NCBI GenBank assembly: GCA_031285485.1
Contig: JAITWC010000173.1
Location: 1-10,144 of the forward strand
Origin: Alistipes sp.
Lineage (GTDB): Bacteria; Bacteroidota; Bacteroidia; Bacteroidales; Rikenellaceae
Reading direction: 5' to 3'
DNA length: 10,144 bases
The notes beneath the pieces were generated by a model. That model saw nothing but the letters and a program-made list of their open reading frames with translations. It was not told the DNA's origin and made no database searches. The translations under genes and the position numbers were made by a program. How positions within the stretch are numbered: the first letter of the stretch is position 1; every line of letters begins with the position of its first letter. Below, one piece after another: positions 6,753-10,144 of the stretch.

Positions 6753-8672
6753 TCAGGGCCGGATTACCGCTACAAATCCTCCGCGCGGCAGACACGGCAC
6801 TTCGATCGCTGCGGCGGGGTCGGCGATCGTTGCCGGTGTGCCCACCGATAATGTCCGGTCGTTCTCGCCGTCGCCGATAACGGTGATCGTGCTGCCCACA
6901 GTGGCGAAGTCGGGCGTGAACGACAGTGTGGAGGCCTCGCCGGTGCCGTTCACGCCCGCGATCCACCACACGTCGCCCTTGCGCCGGGCCAGCACCACGT
7001 CGCGGCCGGGATATCCCGCCAACAGCCGGGTATCGTCCCAAGCCGTGGGCATCCCCGCCAACAGTTCTTTCACCGGGGCCGGCAGTTCACGGTAGACCGA
7101 CGGCCGGTCGGGCATGTGCTGAAGGGCCGATTCGAAGAGTACCGGCAACGCCAACTCGTGTCCGTGGGTGGTGATGTGGGGATTCTGCGAGTCGGAGAAC
7201 GTGCCGGGCGTGTAGTCCATCGAGCCGACGACGTTGCGGGTGAAGGGCAACGTGGCGTTGTGTGAGGCGGCGGGCTCGGTGAGCCTGCGGTTGTTGTTGT
7301 ACCACTCGGCGCCGTAGACTGCTTCCGTCGTCATCAGGTGGGGATATGTTCGCTGCCACCCCCGTGGGATGGTCGCGCCGTGGAAGTTTATCATGATCCG
7401 GTGGGGGGCCGCGTCTTCCAACAGGTCGATGTAGTAGCCGATCATGCGCGCGCCGTCCACGGCGAAGAAGTCGATCTTGATTCCCGCAACACCCTTTTGT
7501 TGCAGCCATGCGTACTCCTTGAGACGGTTCTCGCGGCTGTTGAGGCGGTCGAGCGGGCCGGGGGCTCCGGGGCCGATCCAGCTTGTGCCCGAGTTGTACC
7601 ACAACAGCGGTTTGATACCTTTCGAGTGGGCGTAAGCGAGGGCGTCGTCTATCGTGCCGCCGTTCTCCATCACGTCCCACTCCCAGTCGATCAGGTCGTA
7701 GGGCCAACCCATCTCGGCGGCGAGGTCGATGTACTCCTTCACGATGGCGAAATCCCTCGACCCGTGGTTGTGCGCCCAGTATATCCACGCCGCGGGTCCG
7801 GGTTGTATCCAGCTTGTGTCGGCAACTTTCGATGGCTCCGCCAGATCGGTCACGAGAGTCGACTCGACCACGTCGGCCAGCGTGCCGACTATCAGCACCC
7901 TCCACGGCGACTGCCACTGTCCGCTGACCGCCAACTTCTCGTCGGCCAGCGCGACCCTGTAAATCGACGTGTCGTCGCCATTGTCGAGCCGCGACGCGCT
8001 CTGTCCCCGCCCGATATCCGATTCGGTTATCAGCACGAACGCCCCTTCGGCCGGCTCCACCAGAGCGGGGTAGCCCCACAGGTGGGGGAATCGCCCGCGT
8101 TCGGCTCCGCTGCCGTCGGTCGCCCCGGGAAAGAATCCCTCGTAGTCTATCGCATAACGCTGCATCCACCGTTTGCGTCCGTCGGCGATGGGGTAGAGCG
8201 TCTCCTCGCGCGTGATCGAGTCGCCCGTGCCCGCGTCGAACCGGTAGCGGAACGCCACTCCGTCATCGTAGGCGCGGAAGATCACGTCGAGCGCCACCCC
8301 GTCGCGGTTCTCGAAACGGTATGTCCGTTCGTCGGCGCGGTTCGAACACAGGCTGCGCTTGCCCGTTATCATGGTGTACTGCTCCTCGACCCGCACCGGT
8401 TTCGATACCGACACGAGGCGCAGTTCACCGGCCAGATCGTGAGTCTGTGTCCGCAGACCCAGGCCCGCGTCGACGAATATCTCCCTCGCCGCCGCGCCCT
8501 CACCGTACTCGACGGTGAAAGTGGCCGGGCCGTAGCCGCCGTCCGCCGCGGGAGCGATGCCCGCCCTCACGCGGATCAAACCATTGGGCGAGACGGTCTC
8601 CCCCGCCGACGCGCCGCACGACGACAGACCGGCGAGGGTCGCAAAGATCAAAACACGAACCAGACTCTTCAT
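6753..8672 (-). CDS. GH97 retaining-type alpha-galactosidase (predicted)
   Basis: A 639-residue lipoprotein or secreted enzyme. The leader MKSLVRVLIFATLAGLSSCG has a good lipobox (LSSC, C19). Residues about 27-275 form the N-terminal beta-supersandwich, 285-540 the catalytic barrel (WIYWAHNHGSRDF, YDLIDWEWD, GIKIDFF) and 545-639 the C-terminal beta domain, the standard GH97 plan at normal length. GH97 contains inverting alpha-glucosidases (SusB) and retaining alpha-galactosidases. Here D401 in GIKIDFF and E456 in YGAEWY are 55 residues apart, the same spacing as the nucleophile D415 and acid/base E470 reported for the retaining Bacteroides thetaiotaomicron alpha-galactosidase. An alpha-galactosidase acting on side chains is therefore favoured. 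The gene starts 10 nt after the GH43-CBM6 gene, so translation is probably coupled. Alignment positions are from memory and need checking. Confidence 0.94.
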   Translation of the reverse strand: MKSLVRVLIFATLAGLSSCGASAGETVSPNGLIRVRAGIAPAADGGYGPATFTVEYGEGAAAREIFVDAGLGLRTQTHDLAGELRLVSVSKPVRVEEQYTMITGKRSLCSNRADERTYRFENRDGVALDVIFRAYDDGVAFRYRFDAGTGDSITREETLYPIADGRKRWMQRYAIDYEGFFPGATDGSGAERGRFPHLWGYPALVEPAEGAFVLITESDIGRGQSASRLDNGDDTSIYRVALADEKLAVSGQWQSPWRVLIVGTLADVVESTLVTDLAEPSKVADTSWIQPGPAAWIYWAHNHGSRDFAIVKEYIDLAAEMGWPYDLIDWEWDVMENGGTIDDALAYAHSKGIKPLLWYNSGTSWIGPGAPGPLDRLNSRENRLKEYAWLQQKGVAGIKIDFFAVDGARMIGYYIDLLEDAAPHRIMINFHGATIPRGWQRTYPHLMTTEAVYGAEWYNNNRRLTEPAASHNATLPFTRNVVGSMDYTPGTFSDSQNPHITTHGHELALPVLFESALQHMPDRPSVYRELPAPVKELLAGMPTAWDDTRLLAGYPGRDVVLARRKGDVWWIAGVNGTGEASTLSFTPDFATVGSTITVIGDGENDRTLSVGTPATIADPAAAIEVPCLPRGGFVAVIRP

Positions 8673-8682
8673 AATATCGCTG

Positions 8683-10059
8683 TTATTTTTCGGAGAACAT
8701 CCAGTAATCGAAATACATCAGGTGGCTGGCCGGGCGGCCGTTCACCACGAAATAGAGGTCGTGAACGCCGGTAGGTTTCTGTTCCAGTTCGATGGTGCGC
8801 ACCGACCAGCGGTCGCTGCCGCCCGTGCGAGGAACGCGGATCGATCCGATCATCGGGCCGTCCGCCGAGTCGAGCCTCACTTCGAGCCTCACCGGGTCGT
8901 TGTGAGTGGTGGCCAGACGCGCGGTGAACTTCGTGGCGCCGGTGTCGCGGAAATCGACATCGCGCACCTTGATGTGGCTGCCGCTCTTTTCGGCCGTCAC
9001 GAACACTCCCACCTGATCGTTGGTCTCCGACTTGAACCCTTCGGAGAAGGCTATGGTCTCGGCCTCGACTTTACGATAGGGGTTGAGCGTGGCTATGCCC
9101 CGCGCGATGCCCGCCGGATCCATGTCCATCTGCACAACCGAGCCGTCGGGACGGAACGCCATCTCCTGCACACACACCGAGCGGTTGAACCCGCCGCCGC
9201 CGGGCAGCGAGCCGTCGTGGTAGAAGAAATAGGTCTTGCCGCGGAAATCGACCACTCCGGGATGGTTCGTAAAGGCGCTCTGCGGCGGCATCACAACGCC
9301 GCCGTACTTCCACGGGCCGGTGGCCGCCGGAGCGGTCGAGTAACCGATATGCTCGGGCAGCGGGCCGCCGGGCCAGAACAGATAGTAGGTCTGCGCCCGT
9401 TTGTAGAGCCACGGCCCCTCTTCGTAGAGCGTGGGGCGGTTATTATTGGTGGCCCTGTCCTCGTCGCTCGCGGCGAACGACTCCGCGACCATCGGCACGC
9501 GCACTATCTCGCCCTCGTAGGAGATCATGTCCTCGTTGAGTTTGACGTAATAGAGGTTCGGGTTGCCCCAGTAGAGATACGCCTGCCCGTCGTCGTCGAT
9601 GAAGACGCTCGGGTCGATGTCGCCGTGGCCGCTCCGCACCAGCGGACGGCCCAGCGGATCGTAGAACGGCCCGACGGGACTGTCGGCCACCGCCACTCCG
9701 ATCGCGCCTCCCTCGGTGCGCGAGGTGAGGGGCACGTAGAGGTAGAACTTGCCGTCGCGTTCGATGGCCTGCGGGGCCCAGGCGTCGCTGCGGCCCCAAT
9801 CGAAACCGGTGTAGTCGAGCACGGCGCCGTGGTCGGTCCAGTTCACCATGTCGTCGGTCGAGTAGACCCTCCATTCGTCCATCGTGAACCATGTGGAGCC
9901 GTCCTCGTCGTGGGTGGTGTAGACCCACAGCCGGTCGTTCCACACCATCGGCGCCGGGTCGGCCGTGTAGAGGGTTTGTATTATCGGGTTCTGGGCCTGT
10001 GCCGCTCCGCCCGCGAGCGCCGCCGCTGCGAACGCCGCCATAAAAAGGTCTCTTTTCAT
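8683..10059 (-). CDS. GH43 glycosidase with C-terminal CBM6
   Basis: A 458-residue secreted enzyme. The start is placed at the ATG at 10057-10059 because it begins a clean signal peptide (MKRDLFMAAFAAAALAGGAAQA|Q). The in-frame ATG five codons upstream would add an odd MYIYS extension. The GH43 propeller spans about 25-325 with general base D34 in YTADPAP, modulator D149 in GDIDPSVF, acid E214 in LYEEGPWLYK, and the conserved metal/site histidine H268 in NHPGVV. Residues from about 331 (VEAETIAFSEG) to the end have the CBM6 pattern, a beta-sandwich that binds xylan or similar chains; conserved blocks include GSHIKVRDVDF and YFDYWMF. It probably acts as an arabinofuranosidase, xylosidase or related exo-enzyme on xylan, and differs in architecture from the other GH43 in the operon. 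It is the most upstream complete operon gene in view. Confidence 0.92.
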   Translation of the reverse strand: MKRDLFMAAFAAAALAGGAAQAQNPIIQTLYTADPAPMVWNDRLWVYTTHDEDGSTWFTMDEWRVYSTDDMVNWTDHGAVLDYTGFDWGRSDAWAPQAIERDGKFYLYVPLTSRTEGGAIGVAVADSPVGPFYDPLGRPLVRSGHGDIDPSVFIDDDGQAYLYWGNPNLYYVKLNEDMISYEGEIVRVPMVAESFAASDEDRATNNNRPTLYEEGPWLYKRAQTYYLFWPGGPLPEHIGYSTAPAATGPWKYGGVVMPPQSAFTNHPGVVDFRGKTYFFYHDGSLPGGGGFNRSVCVQEMAFRPDGSVVQMDMDPAGIARGIATLNPYRKVEAETIAFSEGFKSETNDQVGVFVTAEKSGSHIKVRDVDFRDTGATKFTARLATTHNDPVRLEVRLDSADGPMIGSIRVPRTGGSDRWSVRTIELEQKPTGVHDLYFVVNGRPASHLMYFDYWMFSEK

Positions 10060-10076
10060 GCTGTAAATATACACAA

Positions 10077-10144
10077 TTAAATTGAATTACGGTATCTCTC
10101 GTTTGAAAGCCCTTCACAGAGCCTCTTCAAGTCGCAAATCGCGC
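10077..10144 (-). other. Right-edge segment, possibly the 3' end of the preceding operon gene
   Basis: Upstream of the GH43-CBM6 gene one reverse frame stays open from the edge to a TAA at 10077-10079 (ending CEGLSNERYRNSI). A second ends at a TGA at 10114-10116 (ending RDLRLEEAL). The first would leave a 17-nt gap to the GH43 start, like the other operon gaps, but its codons are less GC-rich than those of the enzymes. Either may be a real C-terminus, or both may be chance, with this stretch holding the operon leader. A TATATTTA at 10064-10071 (reverse strand) resembles a -7 box but is too close to the start codon to be convincing. Confidence 0.25.

Noticed and set aside
10064..10071. TATATTTA on the reverse strand as promoter of the enzyme operon.
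   Set aside because: The last base does not match TAnnTTTG, no TTTG lies at the right distance, and the start codon follows after four bases.
8557..10080. A 507-codon forward open frame opposite the GH43-CBM6 gene, and a 478-codon one at 7338-8774 opposite GH97.
   Set aside because: They are antisense shadows caused by GC-rich codon use; their translations are rich in R, V, H and G without domain motifs, while the reverse-strand products show full catalytic signatures.

Overview
The window looks like a fragment of a Bacteroidales chromosome. The supporting signs are the set of enzymes (GH43, GH95, GH97 and a CE1-type esterase packed head to tail), signal peptides and lipoprotein leaders on the secreted enzymes, weak Shine-Dalgarno sequences, and a TAnnTTTG promoter box in front of the only forward gene. 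The coding DNA is clearly GC-rich, which fits an Alistipes/Rikenellaceae-like or another high-GC Bacteroidales genome better than a classical Bacteroides. This placement is inference; no 16S rRNA or other marker gene is present.

Layout: bases 1-58 hold the first codons of a reverse-strand transposase that resembles IS3-family OrfA and runs off the left edge; its leader and probable end extend to about 120. Bases 121-459 carry no convincing gene but contain a large imperfect palindrome (150-247) and, near the end, the promoter of a small nitroreductase (463-990, +). A strong A/T-flanked hairpin (1006-1045) ends that gene and can also end the operon arriving from the other strand.

From 10059 down to 1202 five secreted polysaccharide-degrading enzymes lie on the reverse strand in the order GH43-CBM6, GH97, CBM48-type esterase, GH95 and GH43 with a C-terminal beta-sandwich domain. 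Gaps are only 10-21 nt, apart from one 321-nt break (6432-6752) between GH97 and the esterase. That break holds a compact three-hairpin inverted-repeat element (6621-6715) and a 39-codon open frame (6474-6593).

Together the enzymes look like the periplasmic or surface side-chain-removing part of a polysaccharide utilization locus. GH43 enzymes remove xylose or arabinose, the esterase could release feruloyl or acetyl groups, GH97 (with the residues of the retaining branch) could remove alpha-galactose, and GH95 could remove alpha-L-fucose or alpha-L-galactose. A heavily decorated arabinoxylan of the cereal or corn type is the best guess for the substrate. No SusC/SusD pair, regulator or backbone xylanase is in view, so the locus continues beyond the right edge or elsewhere. 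I see no clearly new multi-gene system; the least explained parts are the two structured non-coding elements and the small open frame.
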